Counted from the first letter of the stretch, positions 44,682 to 53,780 are shown. The stretch: DNA of 64,000 bases from [Mycobacterium] crassicus (GCF_020181615.1 NZ_CP084029.1:2806640-2870639), one strand, 5' to 3'. Notes: generated by a model not told the origin, from the sequence alone. Program-made: numbers and translations.

Positions 44682-45362
44682 ATGACCACACCTGCCTGCG
44701 GCGGTCTGGATCCCTTAGCCGGGCTGAGCAGCCTGGATGACCCGGTGCGCCAGCGCCTCTACCGATACATCGCCTCGTGCGACGACCCGGTGGCCCGCGA
44801 CGACGCCGCGGCCGCCGCCGGCATCAGCCGCACCCTGGCGGCCTACCACCTCGACAAACTGGCCGAAGCAGGCATCCTCTCGGTGAGCTACGCCCGCCCG
44901 GCCGGTCGCTCCGGGCCCGGGGCCGGGCGCCCCGCCAAGCGTTACGCGCGGACCCGCGACGAGCTCTCGGTGAGCGTGCCGCCACGCAATTACGGGTTAC
45001 TGGCCGACCTGCTGGTCACTGCGATGGACGCCGACGGCGAAGGTACCGTGCGCACCGCGGTCTGGTCGGCGGCGCGCCGCGCGGGCCGGATCGCTGCGTC
45101 CCAACACGGCATCCTCGAGGCGCTCCGCCAACACGGCTATGAACCGGCGGTCACCGACGAAGGCGACATCGAGTTGCGCAACTGCCCGTTCGACCGACTG
45201 GCCCGCGAGCACACCGAGACGGTGTGCGGGCTCAACCTGCAACTGATCCAAGGCATGTTGGAGGGCATCGACGCTCCCCCGCAGCGGGCAGCCCTGACAC
45301 CGTGCGAGCGACGGTGCTGTGTCACGGTCCGTGCTCCCGAGCGCATCGGCCGGCATCGATGA
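44682..45362 (+). CDS. SufR-like helix-turn-helix regulator with C-terminal cysteines
   Basis: A 226-residue winged-helix protein. The N-terminal DNA-binding part includes DDAAAAAGISRTLAAYHLDKLAEAGIL. The C-terminal part carries Cys168 (RNCPFDRL), His177, Cys182 (TVCGLN), Cys208 and the pair Cys212/Cys213 (CERRCCV). This NCPF...H...C...C pattern resembles SufR-type regulators that bind an iron-sulfur cluster. So it may sense iron-sulfur status, redox or metal; this is inference. ATG 44682 fits a leaderless promoter. It is divergent from folE and overlaps the nitronate monooxygenase gene by ATGA, so it likely controls both. Confidence 0.8.
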   Translation: MTTPACGGLDPLAGLSSLDDPVRQRLYRYIASCDDPVARDDAAAAAGISRTLAAYHLDKLAEAGILSVSYARPAGRSGPGAGRPAKRYARTRDELSVSVPPRNYGLLADLLVTAMDADGEGTVRTAVWSAARRAGRIAASQHGILEALRQHGYEPAVTDEGDIELRNCPFDRLAREHTETVCGLNLQLIQGMLEGIDAPPQRAALTPCERRCCVTVRAPERIGRHR

Positions 45363-46342
45363 ACGTGTTGGAGGCATTGGGGCTGAGCACCCCGGTCGTG
45401 CAGGCCGGAATGGGCGGCGGGGTGACCAGTGCCGAGCTGGCGGCGGCGGTGTCGGCGGCCGGTGGGCTGGGCACCATCGGGCTGAGCGACCCGCGCAGCT
45501 TCGCCGCCGAGCTGCATCGCGCCGTGAAGCTGGCAGGCCGCCGGCCGGTGGCGGCCAACCTGCTGGTGCCCTTCACCCGCCGGGCCCATATCGACGCCTG
45601 CGTCGCGGCCGGTGCCGCGCTGGTGGTGTTCCATGACGGCGCTCCCGGCCGCTGGATCGCCGCCCTGCGGGCCGCACGCATTCCCGTGCTGTGCTCCGCC
45701 GGCAACGCCGCCCAGGCCCGCCGGGCGCTGGCCGCCGGCGCCGACGGGCTGATTGCGCAGGGCGTCGAGGCGGGCGGACATCTGGTCGCCGACCGACCGC
45801 TCGCGGTGACGCTGCCCGAAGTCCTCGAAGCCGCCGACGGCGCCCCGGTGCTGGCGGCCGGCGGGGTCGCCGACGCCGCCGACGTTCGGGCGCTGCTGTC
45901 CGCCGGAGCCGCCGGGGCGATTGCCGGGACCCGCTTTCTCCTCACCGAGGAATCCCGCGCGCACCCCGGATACAAGCAGAAGGTACTGGGCGCGCAGCGA
46001 ACCATCCGCACCATGCTGTTCGGGATGGGGTGGCCGCTGGCGCACCGGGTTGTTCCTAACGCCGTCACCGAACGCTGGTGTGCGCGAAACGAACTCGGCC
46101 CCCAAACGGTACGGGCGTTCAACCGGATGAGCGCGCCGCTGAGCCGGCTTTTGCCGGTGAGCGCCCAGGGCCCGATCCTCGCGGCCCAGCGGGTCACCGT
46201 CCCGCTCTACACCCCGGCACTGCCGCTGGCCGGCATGCACCCCGGCACGGTCGACCGGTCGGCACTGTATGCCGGCGAGACCATCCACCGCATCCATGAC
46301 ATCGTGCCCGCCGCCGAAGCACTGGCGCGCCTGACACCCTGA
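45359..46342 (+). CDS. Nitronate monooxygenase-like FMN protein
   Basis: A 327-residue TIM-barrel flavoprotein of the nitronate monooxygenase (2-nitropropane dioxygenase) family. The N-terminal FMN motif is VVQAGMGGGVTSAELAAAVSAAGGLGTIG. The phosphate-binding part is PVLAAGGVADAADVRALLSAGAAGAIAGTRFLLT, and AQGVEAGGHLVADR holds the region of the catalytic-type histidine. It oxidises alkyl nitronates, which are toxic; the family also includes enoyl-reductase-like members. ATG 45359 overlaps the regulator's stop, giving a two-gene operon. It is separated from the convergent LGFP gene by 36 bp. Confidence 0.85.
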   Translation: MNVLEALGLSTPVVQAGMGGGVTSAELAAAVSAAGGLGTIGLSDPRSFAAELHRAVKLAGRRPVAANLLVPFTRRAHIDACVAAGAALVVFHDGAPGRWIAALRAARIPVLCSAGNAAQARRALAAGADGLIAQGVEAGGHLVADRPLAVTLPEVLEAADGAPVLAAGGVADAADVRALLSAGAAGAIAGTRFLLTEESRAHPGYKQKVLGAQRTIRTMLFGMGWPLAHRVVPNAVTERWCARNELGPQTVRAFNRMSAPLSRLLPVSAQGPILAAQRVTVPLYTPALPLAGMHPGTVDRSALYAGETIHRIHDIVPAAEALARLTP

Positions 46343-46378
46343 AGCCCGAATCACCCAGGGAGACCGCCGGTGAGGTGA

Positions 46379-48409
46379 TCAGCCGGCCTTGGTGAAGCCG
46401 TTGAGCCGCGCCGCATCCTCGGTGGCGAACCAGATCTCGGCGAGCGTGTCGTCGTAGAGGGCGTTCTGCGGGGTGTAGTACAACCCTGAGCCGATGTTCG
46501 CCTTGATCGGGTAACCGTCCGGCTGCTGGTACGGGTCATCCAGCGGCAGGTGCATCACCGGATGCACCGATTGTTCGACGCCGACCGACCGCGGCTCCGG
46601 TGCACCGAACGAACGCGGCTCCGGCCCACCGAATGCGCTGAACGACCGCGGCTCCGGTGTACCGAATGAACGCGGCTCGGCACCCGACGCCGGGTGGCCC
46701 ACCGCATGCCGGCCGGTACCGAAGTCCTCTTCGGTCACAACCCGGGTCGGTGCGGTGTCCGCGTCGTCCTCGTCCTCGTCCTGGTCCTGGTCCTCGTCCT
46801 CGGCTCCGGCCGCGTCTTCCGATTCGCCGTAGTGCAGCCAGGGCGCGTTCGGGATCGACTGACCGGGCGCGTCGGCCTCGGGCGCGCCACCGAACGATGC
46901 ACCGTAGCGACTGGGCAACCGGACCGTGCCCTCCTGTTCGTGCTGCTCGTGGTGCGCCCACTGCTGGTCATCGTCGTCGTAGTCGTAGTCGTAGTCGTCA
47001 CCGGCCGGCGCGGAGGGCACCGCCACCGTCGCACGCACCGGGGCCGGAGCGGGAGCCGAAGCCGGCCGGCGCCGCTGCCACCACAATGCCGCGCCCGCCA
47101 GCGCACCCAGCACCGCCAGCACCGCCACTGGAATCAACACCCACATCCAGTTCCAGCCCGTCTCTTTGCCGGCGCCGGTCGACGTGGTGGTGCTGCCGTC
47201 CGGCAGGTTCATCCCGGGAATCTGCAGACCCGACAGTCCCTGAGCCAGTTCGGCCGGTTCGGTGCTGTAGGCGTTGGTGGCCTGGTTCCAGGAGATCGTC
47301 CCGCCGGTGAACTTCTGCGAGACCAGGTCGCCGTCCACGGTCTGATCGCCGACCGGGGCGCCGAGCTTGCCGGACGCGCCGTCGAGCTTGTCCCAGGCAA
47401 CCTTCATCGCGCCACGCACCACGAACGCGCCGTTGTCGGGGTTGAAGAAGATGACCGGGTCGTCGTCGGCGGCGAACGAGTTGAACCTGCTGCCGCTCAG
47501 GGCACCGTCGGCGGTGCTGGTGATCGGGAAGCCCAGATCGCTTCCGGCCGCGCCGCCCAGCGATTCGTACTTGGCCAGCACGTCACCTTCGAGCGCGTTC
47601 GCTCCGGTGGCCGGACTGAAGTAGACCTTGCCGCGGGCGAAGTCCTGACCGACGCCGTCGTTGCCGACCGGGTACTCACCGCCCTGCTTGGCCCCGAGCG
47701 TCCCGGACGAGCCGCCGGCGGTGCGCCACACCTGGTCGATGGCCGCGGTCGGGTCGAGCTGAACCTGCACATCAGCCAACTGGGCCGCGAGTTCGGGCGG
47801 CACCGTGGTGAACGTCTTGGTCGCGCCGTCGAACGACAGCGTGCCGTTGCTGAACTTCTGAGTGACCACGGCACCGTCGTAGTTCTCGTCGTCAATCGGC
47901 ACACCGAGCGCACCGGTGGAGCTACCCAGTTTGTCCCAACCGGCGTTGATCGGCCCGCGGACCACGCGTGCGCCGTGCTGAGGCGTCCAGAAGATCACCG
48001 GGTTGTCAGCGCCGGACAGAATCGCCACCCGACTGTCCGGGACCAGCCCGGGGACCTCGTCGCTGTTGGGGAATCCCAGGTCGCTGTCCGCCGCGCCACC
48101 CATCGACTGATACTTGTCGAGGATTGCGCCGTACAGCGCCTTCGCACCGGTTTCCGGGGTGAAGAACATCGTGCCGCCGGCGAAGTCCTGGGCGAACCCG
48201 GCTCCGGCCGGGTGGACGTCACCCTTGGGGGCGCCCAGCGGCGACCCGTCGCCACCGGCCGCCTGCCACGCGGCGGTGATGGCGTCATGGGCGTCGCTGT
48301 CGGGCGTGGCCGCCGCCGTGTGCACCGAAAACAGCAAGGCGACCGTCGCCGCCAGGCCGAGCGTCACACGCACCGCCGTCTTGCCGAATCGATCTCTCCG
48401 ACCAGTCAC
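46379..48409 (-). CDS. LGFP-repeat envelope protein with C-terminal sunset domain
   Basis: A 676-residue exported membrane protein, likely the counterpart of the large Rv2721c. A signal segment (KTAVRVTLGLAATVALLFSVHTAAA) leads to several LGFP-type repeats, for example SDLGFPNSDEVPG, GALGVPIDDENYDG, SDLGFPITSTADG and GKLGAPVGDQTVDG. A membrane helix follows (WVLIPVAVLAVLGALAGAALWW). The cytosolic tail has acidic runs, four PEPRSFG-like repeats, and a C-terminal sunset-type domain (DGYPIKANIGSGLYYTP to TEDAARLNGFTKAG). LGFP repeats bind cell-wall material such as arabinogalactan. GGGAGG supports GTG 48409. Function is unproven. Confidence 0.83.
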   Translation of the reverse strand: MTGRRDRFGKTAVRVTLGLAATVALLFSVHTAAATPDSDAHDAITAAWQAAGGDGSPLGAPKGDVHPAGAGFAQDFAGGTMFFTPETGAKALYGAILDKYQSMGGAADSDLGFPNSDEVPGLVPDSRVAILSGADNPVIFWTPQHGARVVRGPINAGWDKLGSSTGALGVPIDDENYDGAVVTQKFSNGTLSFDGATKTFTTVPPELAAQLADVQVQLDPTAAIDQVWRTAGGSSGTLGAKQGGEYPVGNDGVGQDFARGKVYFSPATGANALEGDVLAKYESLGGAAGSDLGFPITSTADGALSGSRFNSFAADDDPVIFFNPDNGAFVVRGAMKVAWDKLDGASGKLGAPVGDQTVDGDLVSQKFTGGTISWNQATNAYSTEPAELAQGLSGLQIPGMNLPDGSTTTSTGAGKETGWNWMWVLIPVAVLAVLGALAGAALWWQRRRPASAPAPAPVRATVAVPSAPAGDDYDYDYDDDDQQWAHHEQHEQEGTVRLPSRYGASFGGAPEADAPGQSIPNAPWLHYGESEDAAGAEDEDQDQDEDEDDADTAPTRVVTEEDFGTGRHAVGHPASGAEPRSFGTPEPRSFSAFGGPEPRSFGAPEPRSVGVEQSVHPVMHLPLDDPYQQPDGYPIKANIGSGLYYTPQNALYDDTLAEIWFATEDAARLNGFTKAG

Positions 48410-48424
48410 CAGCCCTCCCAGGCA

Positions 48425-48477
48425 CCGCAATCGACCCAAATATTCCCGGCATAGACTTTCCCGCAATCGACCCAAAT
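48425..48477 (-). repeat. Two 17-bp direct repeats upstream of the LGFP gene
   Basis: CCGCAATCGACCCAAAT occurs exactly at 48425-48441 and again at 48461-48477, 36 bp apart, in the leader or promoter of the LGFP gene (start 48409). On the gene's strand the unit is ATTTGGGTCGATTGCGG. Identical sites so close to a start suggest binding sites for a regulator. No regulator gene is adjacent. Confidence 0.75.
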
Positions 48478-48556
48478 TGCGAAGCCAAGTCATGGATATT
48501 GCGGAAACAGATACCCACCCGATGCCGAAATGATGCCGAGCCCGCATACGACAGAA

Positions 48557-48592
48557 GGGCGTGACCCGCGATTAAAATCGCAGGTCACGCCC
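48557..48592. terminator. Strong hairpin terminator after fadE20
   Basis: GGGCGTGACC (48557-48566) and GGTCACGCCC (48583-48592) form a perfect ten-pair outer stem. Inside, GCGATT and AATCGC (48568-48581) form six more pairs around a two-base loop, separated by a single C/A mismatch. It lies 35 bases beyond the fadE20 stop and ahead of the LGFP promoter. A near-perfect 17-level stem is strong evidence of a terminator. Confidence 0.85.
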
Positions 48593-48627
48593 GTCAGCGG
48601 CTCGGTCGGCCGCTGAAACCGCCGGTT

Positions 48628-49788
48628 TTAGACGCCCAGGCTGCGTCCGATGATCTCCTTCATGATCTCGGTGGTGCCGCCATAAATCGTCTGCACCCGG
48701 GCATCCAGGTAAGCCCGGGCGACCGGGTATTCGCGCATGTAGCCGTACCCACCGTGCAGCTGAAGGCAGCGGTCGATCAGGTGCACCTGCTTCTCGGTGG
48801 AGTACCACTTGGCCATCGCGGCCTGCTCGACGGTCAGCTTCTTGTCCAGGTGCAGCCCGCTGAACTCGTCGACCATCATCCGCACCACGGTGGCCTCGGT
48901 GGCCAGCTCGGCCAGCAGGAACCGGCTGTTCTGGAAGCTGCCGATCGGCTTGCCGAACGCCTTGCGCTCCTTGGTGTACTGGATCGTCTGCTCCAGCACG
49001 GCCTCCATCGCCGCGGCGGCCATGATCGCGATCGAGATCCGTTCCTGGGGCAGGTTCTGCATCAGGTAGATGAAGCCCATGCCCTCCTGGCCCAGCAGGT
49101 TCTCCACCGGGACGTGCACATCGGTGAACGACAGCTCGGCGGTGTCCTGTGCGTCCAGCCCGATCTTGTCCAGGTGGCGGCCGCGTTCGAAGCCCTCCAT
49201 CCCGCGCTCGACGACCAGCAGGGAGAACCCCTGCGCGCCCTTGTCGGGGTCGGTCTGGGCGACCACGATCACCAGATCGGAGTGGATACCGTTGGTGATG
49301 AACGTCTTGGAGCCGTTGAGCACGTAGTGATCACCCTGGCGAACCGCGCGGGTCTTGATGCCCTGCAGGTCACTGCCGGTCCCCGGCTCGGTCATGGCGA
49401 TCGCGGTGATCAACTCACCGGTGCAGAACTTCGGCAGCCAGCGCTGCTTCTGCTCCTCGTTGCACAGTTCCAGCAGATACGGCGCGCAGACGTCGTTGTG
49501 CAGGCTGAACCCCAAACCGCTGTAGCGCCCCGCGGTGACTTCCTCGGTGAGGATCATGTTGTAGCGGAAGTCGGGGTTGCCGCCGCCGCCGTACTCCTCC
49601 GGCACCGCCATGCCCAAGAAGCCCTGTTTGCCGGCCTCGAGCCACACGGAGCGATCGACGATCTTGGCCTTCTCCCACTCCTCCTGGTAGGGCGCGGCGT
49701 GGCGGTCCAGGAAGGCGCGGAACGACTCCCGGAACAGCTCGTGCTCGGGCTCGAACAGGGTTCGCTGGTACTTGACTGCGGCGCTCAT
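48628..49788 (-). CDS. fadE20: FadE20, acyl-CoA dehydrogenase
   Basis: A 386-residue acyl-CoA dehydrogenase (Rv2724c). The three-domain fold shows AIAMTEPGTGSDLQGIKT for the middle domain and FAD contacts. The C-terminal helices contain QLHGGYGYMREYPVARAYLDARVQTIYGGTTEIMKEIIGR. The catalytic base is likely a glutamate in the last part, but it was not pinned down. It oxidises acyl-CoA to trans-2-enoyl-CoA; chain length is unknown. GGAGGTCAGGCG precedes ATG 49788. A perfect palindrome at 49831-49848 suggests TetR control. Confidence 0.9.
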   Translation of the reverse strand: MSAAVKYQRTLFEPEHELFRESFRAFLDRHAAPYQEEWEKAKIVDRSVWLEAGKQGFLGMAVPEEYGGGGNPDFRYNMILTEEVTAGRYSGLGFSLHNDVCAPYLLELCNEEQKQRWLPKFCTGELITAIAMTEPGTGSDLQGIKTRAVRQGDHYVLNGSKTFITNGIHSDLVIVVAQTDPDKGAQGFSLLVVERGMEGFERGRHLDKIGLDAQDTAELSFTDVHVPVENLLGQEGMGFIYLMQNLPQERISIAIMAAAAMEAVLEQTIQYTKERKAFGKPIGSFQNSRFLLAELATEATVVRMMVDEFSGLHLDKKLTVEQAAMAKWYSTEKQVHLIDRCLQLHGGYGYMREYPVARAYLDARVQTIYGGTTEIMKEIIGRSLGV

Positions 49789-49830
49789 CGCCTGACCTCC
49801 GAGATCGACGGAACTTTCCGACGAGGATAG

Positions 49831-49848
49831 ACCAACCAGATGGTTGGT
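49831..49848. promoter_or_regulatory. Perfect TetR-type palindrome upstream of fadE20
   Basis: ACCAACCA-GA-TGGTTGGT at 49831-49848 is a perfect 18-bp palindrome, 42 bases before the fadE20 ATG and just past the 3' end of the helicase gene. Its size and symmetry are typical of TetR operators for acyl-CoA responsive repressors. No tetR gene is in the window, so the regulator would be unlinked. Confidence 0.7.
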
Positions 49849-49888
49849 AGATCGGGCGGTCCGGGCAATCGCACCGAGGCGGCGCGAA

Positions 49889-51229
49889 CTACCGGGCGTC
49901 CGCCCCGGTACGGCGCGGGCCACTGCGCCGTGCGGGACGCTGGGATGCTCCCGGCGCCGCGCCACGACGCCGGCGGCCGTTGCCGCCGCCGCCCGAGCCC
50001 CGGCCCTGCCCCTTCGGCGACGCGGGGCGCGCCGGCGGAGCCGCCTTGGGGGCCGGCATCCGCAGCGGGGCGACCTCGCCGACCAGAGCCTGCACCGGTG
50101 TCGAGTCGGCGCCGACCAGCTGCGGGGCCACGGTGATCCCGGCCCGGCGCAGCAACACCTGGGTGTCCTTGCGCTGTTCGGGCAACACGACGGTGACCAC
50201 GTCGCCGGCACTGCCGGCCCGTGCCGTGCGGCCCGAGCGGTGCAGGTAGGCCTTGTGTTCGGCGGGCGGGTCGACGTGCACCACCAGCTCCACCTCGTCG
50301 ACGTGCACACCGCGCGCGGCGATGTCGGTGGCCACCAGCACCCGGGCCTCCCCGGTGCTGAACGCGGCCAGGTTGCGGTCACGCGCGGGCTGGGACAGGT
50401 TGCCGTGCAGGTCGACGGACGGGATCCCGGCCTCGGTCAGCTGTTTGGCGAGCTTGCGCGCCTGATGCTTGGTGCGCATGAACAGGATTCGGCGGCCGGT
50501 CCCGGATGCCAACCGGTGCACCAGGTCCTTCTTGTCCTGGGCGCCCGCGACGTGAAACACGTGGTGGGTCATGGCAGGCGGTGGCGCGTCCTTGCCGTCG
50601 TCGACCGCATGCGAGACCGGGTCGTGCAGGAAGCGCCGCACCAGCTTGTCCACCCCGTTGTCCAGTGTCGCCGAGAACAGCAGCCGCTGACCGGTGGCGG
50701 GCGTGGCGGCCAGAATCCTGGTGACGCCGGGCAGGAAGCCCAGATCGGCCATGTGGTCGGCCTCGTCGAGCACGGTGATCTGCACCGCGTCCAGGCTGAT
50801 CAGCCGCTGCTTCATCAGGTCTTCGAGGCGTCCCGGGCAGGCCACCACGATGTCGACGCCGCCGTTCAGCGCGGTCTCCTGCCGACTCTGGGACACCCCG
50901 CCGAAGATGGTGGTGACCTTCAGCCCGTAAGCCGCCGCAAGGGGTTTCACCGTCTCGGTGATCTGGGTGGCCAGCTCGCGCGTAGGTGCGAGCACCAGAC
51001 CCGACGGCCTGTTCGGACGACGCCGGACGTCGGCGAGCCTGGCTACCAAGGGAATTGAGAAAGCCAGCGTCTTGCCGCTGCCCGTCTTTCCGCGGCCCAG
51101 CACGTCACGACCGGCCAACGTGTCGGGCAGAGTGCGGATCTGAATCGGGAAGGGCGCGGTGATCTCGTTGTCGTTCAGCGCCGCCACCAGTGGTGCGGGC
51201 ACGCCGAGGTCAGCAAAGGAAGTGGTCAT
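49889..51229 (-). CDS. DEAD-box RNA helicase (RhlE-like)
   Basis: A 446-residue DEAD-box helicase. Q-motif: FPIQIRTLPDTLAGRD. Motif I: GKTGSGKT. Motif Ia: PTRELA. Motif II: VLDEADHM. Motif III: SATLD. Motif V region: VLVATDIAARGVHV. Motif VI: HRSGRTARAG. The last 60 residues are rich in Arg/Gly/Pro, an RNA-binding tail. It unwinds structured RNA and helps ribosome assembly or decay, often at low temperature. It has a 274-bp upstream leader (51230-51503). It lies between fadE20 and hflX; I do not recall it at this spot in M. tuberculosis. Confidence 0.9.
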   Translation of the reverse strand: MTTSFADLGVPAPLVAALNDNEITAPFPIQIRTLPDTLAGRDVLGRGKTGSGKTLAFSIPLVARLADVRRRPNRPSGLVLAPTRELATQITETVKPLAAAYGLKVTTIFGGVSQSRQETALNGGVDIVVACPGRLEDLMKQRLISLDAVQITVLDEADHMADLGFLPGVTRILAATPATGQRLLFSATLDNGVDKLVRRFLHDPVSHAVDDGKDAPPPAMTHHVFHVAGAQDKKDLVHRLASGTGRRILFMRTKHQARKLAKQLTEAGIPSVDLHGNLSQPARDRNLAAFSTGEARVLVATDIAARGVHVDEVELVVHVDPPAEHKAYLHRSGRTARAGSAGDVVTVVLPEQRKDTQVLLRRAGITVAPQLVGADSTPVQALVGEVAPLRMPAPKAAPPARPASPKGQGRGSGGGGNGRRRRGAAPGASQRPARRSGPRRTGADAR

Positions 51230-51503
51230 GGGTGCGGTGCCTTTCAGGCATCGGTTGCGTCACTGCAGCCGTGACGACGAAGTCGAACGGCTGGCCGCGC
51301 AAAGTGGCGAGATTGCCGGTGGGCAAAATCGATCGCCGCGAGAAGAGCTTGTGCTGGATCGCACCGTTCGCCCGGATTTCCTGGCGAGTAAGCGTTCCAC
51401 GACGTACTGGCGTCACTTCTTTCACACCAGCGTTGGCTCAAGCCTAACCCACCGGGACGCAGACCCCGAAACTCTTGTGACCGATCACACGGACGAAGGG
51501 CTG
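51230..51503 (-). other. Long leader upstream of the DEAD-box helicase
   Basis: The 274 bases between the hflX stop and the helicase ATG hold no firm gene. A frame of 71 codons from GTG 51425 runs to 51210, overlapping the helicase start by 20 bases. Its start region (GTGAAAGAAGTG) is preceded by a possible -10 (TAGGCT around 51440). It could be a leader peptide or an incidental frame. Long leaders are common for RNA helicases. No riboswitch fold was recognised. Confidence 0.35.
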
Positions 51504-52913
51504 CTAGACCCGGCCGAATTCCCGCAGGCTGGCGGCCAGCGCCGCCGGGACCCGCGCGCGGATCCGGGTGCCGCCATCACCGTGCTCAGCCTGCTGAACC
51601 CGGCCCAGTTCATGTACCCGAGCCACCAAATCTCCACGGCCGTAAGGGATGACAACATCGACCGCGGTGTCGGCCGAGGCCACCAACTCCCCCATCCGGC
51701 GGCGCAGCGCGTCGATACCGTCACCGGTGCGCGCCGAGACGAACACCGCATCGGGCAGCGCTCGACGCAGCTGCGCCAACGCCAGGTCTCCTGCAGCGTC
51801 AATCTTGTTGACCACCAGCAGTTCCGGGGCCGGACTTCCATCCCGCTCAGCGATCACCTCAGAGATCACCTGACGCACCGCGCTGATCTGACTCAACGGA
51901 GTGGGGTCGGAGCCGTCGACCACATGCACCAGCAGATCGGCGTCGGCGACCTCCTCCAGCGTGGAACGGAAGGCCTCCACCAACTGGGTGGGCAGGTGAC
52001 GCACGAAACCGACGGTGTCGGTCAGGACGAAGGGCCGCTCGTCCTCGAATTGCCCACGGCGCGTGGTGGGTTCCAGCGTGGCGAACAGTGCGTCCTGAAC
52101 CAGCACCCCCGCCCCGGTCAGCGCGTTGAGCAGGCTGGACTTGCCGGCGTTGGTGTAGCCGACGATCGCGACCGACGGAACGTCACTGTGCAGACGGCGG
52201 CTGCGCTGGGTGTCGCGCACCTGCTTCATCGCCTTGATCTCGCGGCGCAGCTTGGCCATCCGCTCCCGGATCCGGCGCCGGTCGGTCTCGATCTTGGTCT
52301 CACCGGGGCCGCGCAATCCCACCCCGCCGCCACTGCCGCCGGCCCGGCCACCGGCCTGCCGGGACATCGACTCACCCCAGCCGCGCAACCGCGGCAGCAT
52401 GTACTGCATCTGCGCCAGCGCCACCTGAGCCTTGCCCTCGGCGCTGGTGGCGTGCTGGGCGAAGATGTCCAGGATCAGCGCGGTCCGGTCGATGACCTTG
52501 ACCTTGACCGCCTTCTCCAGCGCGGTCAGCTGCGCCGGGGACAGTTCGCCGTCGCAGATGACGGTGTCGGCGCCGCTGGCCAGCACCGTCTCCCGCAGCT
52601 CCTGGGCCTTGCCGGAACCGATGTAGGTGGCCGGATCGGGCTTGTCGCGGCGCTGGATCAGCCCCTCGAGCACCTCGGAGCCGGCGGTTTCGGCCAGCGC
52701 GGCAAGTTCCACCATGCTGGCATCGGCCTCGGCGGCACTGCCCTCGGTCCACACGCCGACCAGGACCACCCGCTCCAGGCGGAGCTGGCGGTACTCGACC
52801 TCGGAGACGTCGGCGAGTTCGGTGGACAGCCCCGCGACCCGGCGCAGCGCCGAGCGGTCGTCAAGGGCCAGTTCACCGATGCTGGGCTGCGGCCGGGAAT
52901 CGGGGTAGCTCAC
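51504..52913 (-). CDS. hflX: HflX, ribosome-associated GTPase
   Basis: A 469-residue GTPase (Rv2725c). The N-terminal HflX domain includes [28 protein letters not shown]. The linker has [21 protein letters not shown]1 is [11 protein letters not shown]3 is [12 protein letters not shown], and G4 is VVNKIDA. HflX splits stalled 70S ribosomes and confers macrolide-related tolerance in mycobacteria. GTG 52913 overlaps the dapF stop. Part of the run miaA-dapF-hflX. The helicase gene lies 274 bp downstream. Confidence 0.93.
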   Translation of the reverse strand: MSYPDSRPQPSIGELALDDRSALRRVAGLSTELADVSEVEYRQLRLERVVLVGVWTEGSAAEADASMVELAALAETAGSEVLEGLIQRRDKPDPATYIGSGKAQELRETVLASGADTVICDGELSPAQLTALEKAVKVKVIDRTALILDIFAQHATSAEGKAQVALAQMQYMLPRLRGWGESMSRQAGGRAGGSGGGVGLRGPGETKIETDRRRIRERMAKLRREIKAMKQVRDTQRSRRLHSDVPSVAIVGYTNAGKSSLLNALTGAGVLVQDALFATLEPTTRRGQFEDERPFVLTDTVGFVRHLPTQLVEAFRSTLEEVADADLLVHVVDGSDPTPLSQISAVRQVISEVIAERDGSPAPELLVVNKIDAAGDLALAQLRRALPDAVFVSARTGDGIDALRRRMGELVASADTAVDVVIPYGRGDLVARVHELGRVQQAEHGDGGTRIRARVPAALAASLREFGRV

Positions 52914-53776
52914 TGCGCCGCCCACCACCCCGGCTCGATGTCGCCGCGGGCCACCAGTTCCGATGGGCCGCGCAGAAAGCTGGTGGCCTCGGTGACGGCG
53001 ACGCTGACCTGCCCGCCGGGGATGTCGATCCGCAGTGTGCCGGTCGACGCACCGGTGTGCGCCAGAGCTGCCACCGCGGCGGCCACCGTCCCGGTGCCGC
53101 ACGATCGGGTCTCCCCCACTCCGCGCTCATGAACCCGCATCGACACCGCGCCGTCGTGCGGTGCGGTCAGGATCTCCACGTTGACGCCCTCGGGGAACTG
53201 GGCCGCGTCGAACGACACCGGTGCGGCCACGTCCAACGCGGCCAGCTCGGCAGCCGAGAGGCCCTCGACCACGCACGCCAGGTGCGGGTTACCCACGTCG
53301 ATCGCCAGACCGGCGAAAGTCCGACCGCCCACGATCGCCTCACCCACCCCGAACTCGTTGGCCTTACCCATATCCACGGTGACCTCAGCGGTCGCCGCGT
53401 CGGCGTGATGGACCACCACCGGCCGCGCCCCGGCGAGCGAACCGACGACGAACTCGTCCCGAGATTCCAGGCCGGCGGCCCGCAGGTAGTGGGCGAACAC
53501 CCGCACCCCGTTGCCGCACATCTCGGCCACCGAACCGTCGGCGTTGCGGTAATCCATGAACCAGTCGTCGCCGGCCACGCCCTCGGGCAGGTGCTCGAGT
53601 ACCCCGGCCTGCACCATCGCCCCGGCGGTCGTCACCCGCAACAGCCCGTCGGCGCCCAGACCGCGGCGTCGGTCGCACAGCGCGGCCACCGCATCCGGTG
53701 TCAGATCCAATTCCACGCCCAGGTCCGGCAGCACTACGAAGTCGTTCTGGGTGCCGTGGCCCTTGGCGAAAAGCAT
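52910..53776 (-). CDS. dapF: Diaminopimelate epimerase
   Basis: A 288-residue DapF (Rv2726c), which converts LL- to meso-diaminopimelate for peptidoglycan and lysine. The two catalytic cysteines are in [10 protein letters not shown] and [10 protein letters not shown]. The start [16 protein letters not shown] is the family hallmark. It acts in the cytosol as a dimer. ATG 53776 lies four bases after the miaA stop, and GTGA overlap couples it to hflX. The gene order miaA-dapF-hflX is conserved in actinobacteria. Confidence 0.95.
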   Translation of the reverse strand: MLFAKGHGTQNDFVVLPDLGVELDLTPDAVAALCDRRRGLGADGLLRVTTAGAMVQAGVLEHLPEGVAGDDWFMDYRNADGSVAEMCGNGVRVFAHYLRAAGLESRDEFVVGSLAGARPVVVHHADAATAEVTVDMGKANEFGVGEAIVGGRTFAGLAIDVGNPHLACVVEGLSAAELAALDVAAPVSFDAAQFPEGVNVEILTAPHDGAVSMRVHERGVGETRSCGTGTVAAAVAALAHTGASTGTLRIDIPGGQVSVAVTEATSFLRGPSELVARGDIEPGWWAAQ

Positions 53777-53780
53777 GTGA

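Noticed and set aside
46694..48454. A 586-codon open frame antisense to the LGFP gene
   Set aside because: Low-complexity Val/Arg/Gly content and no ribosome-binding site; it is a shadow of the LGFP gene.
51190..51447. 85-codon plus-strand frame over the helicase start
   Set aside because: It overlaps the conserved helicase N-terminus and has no recognisable domain.
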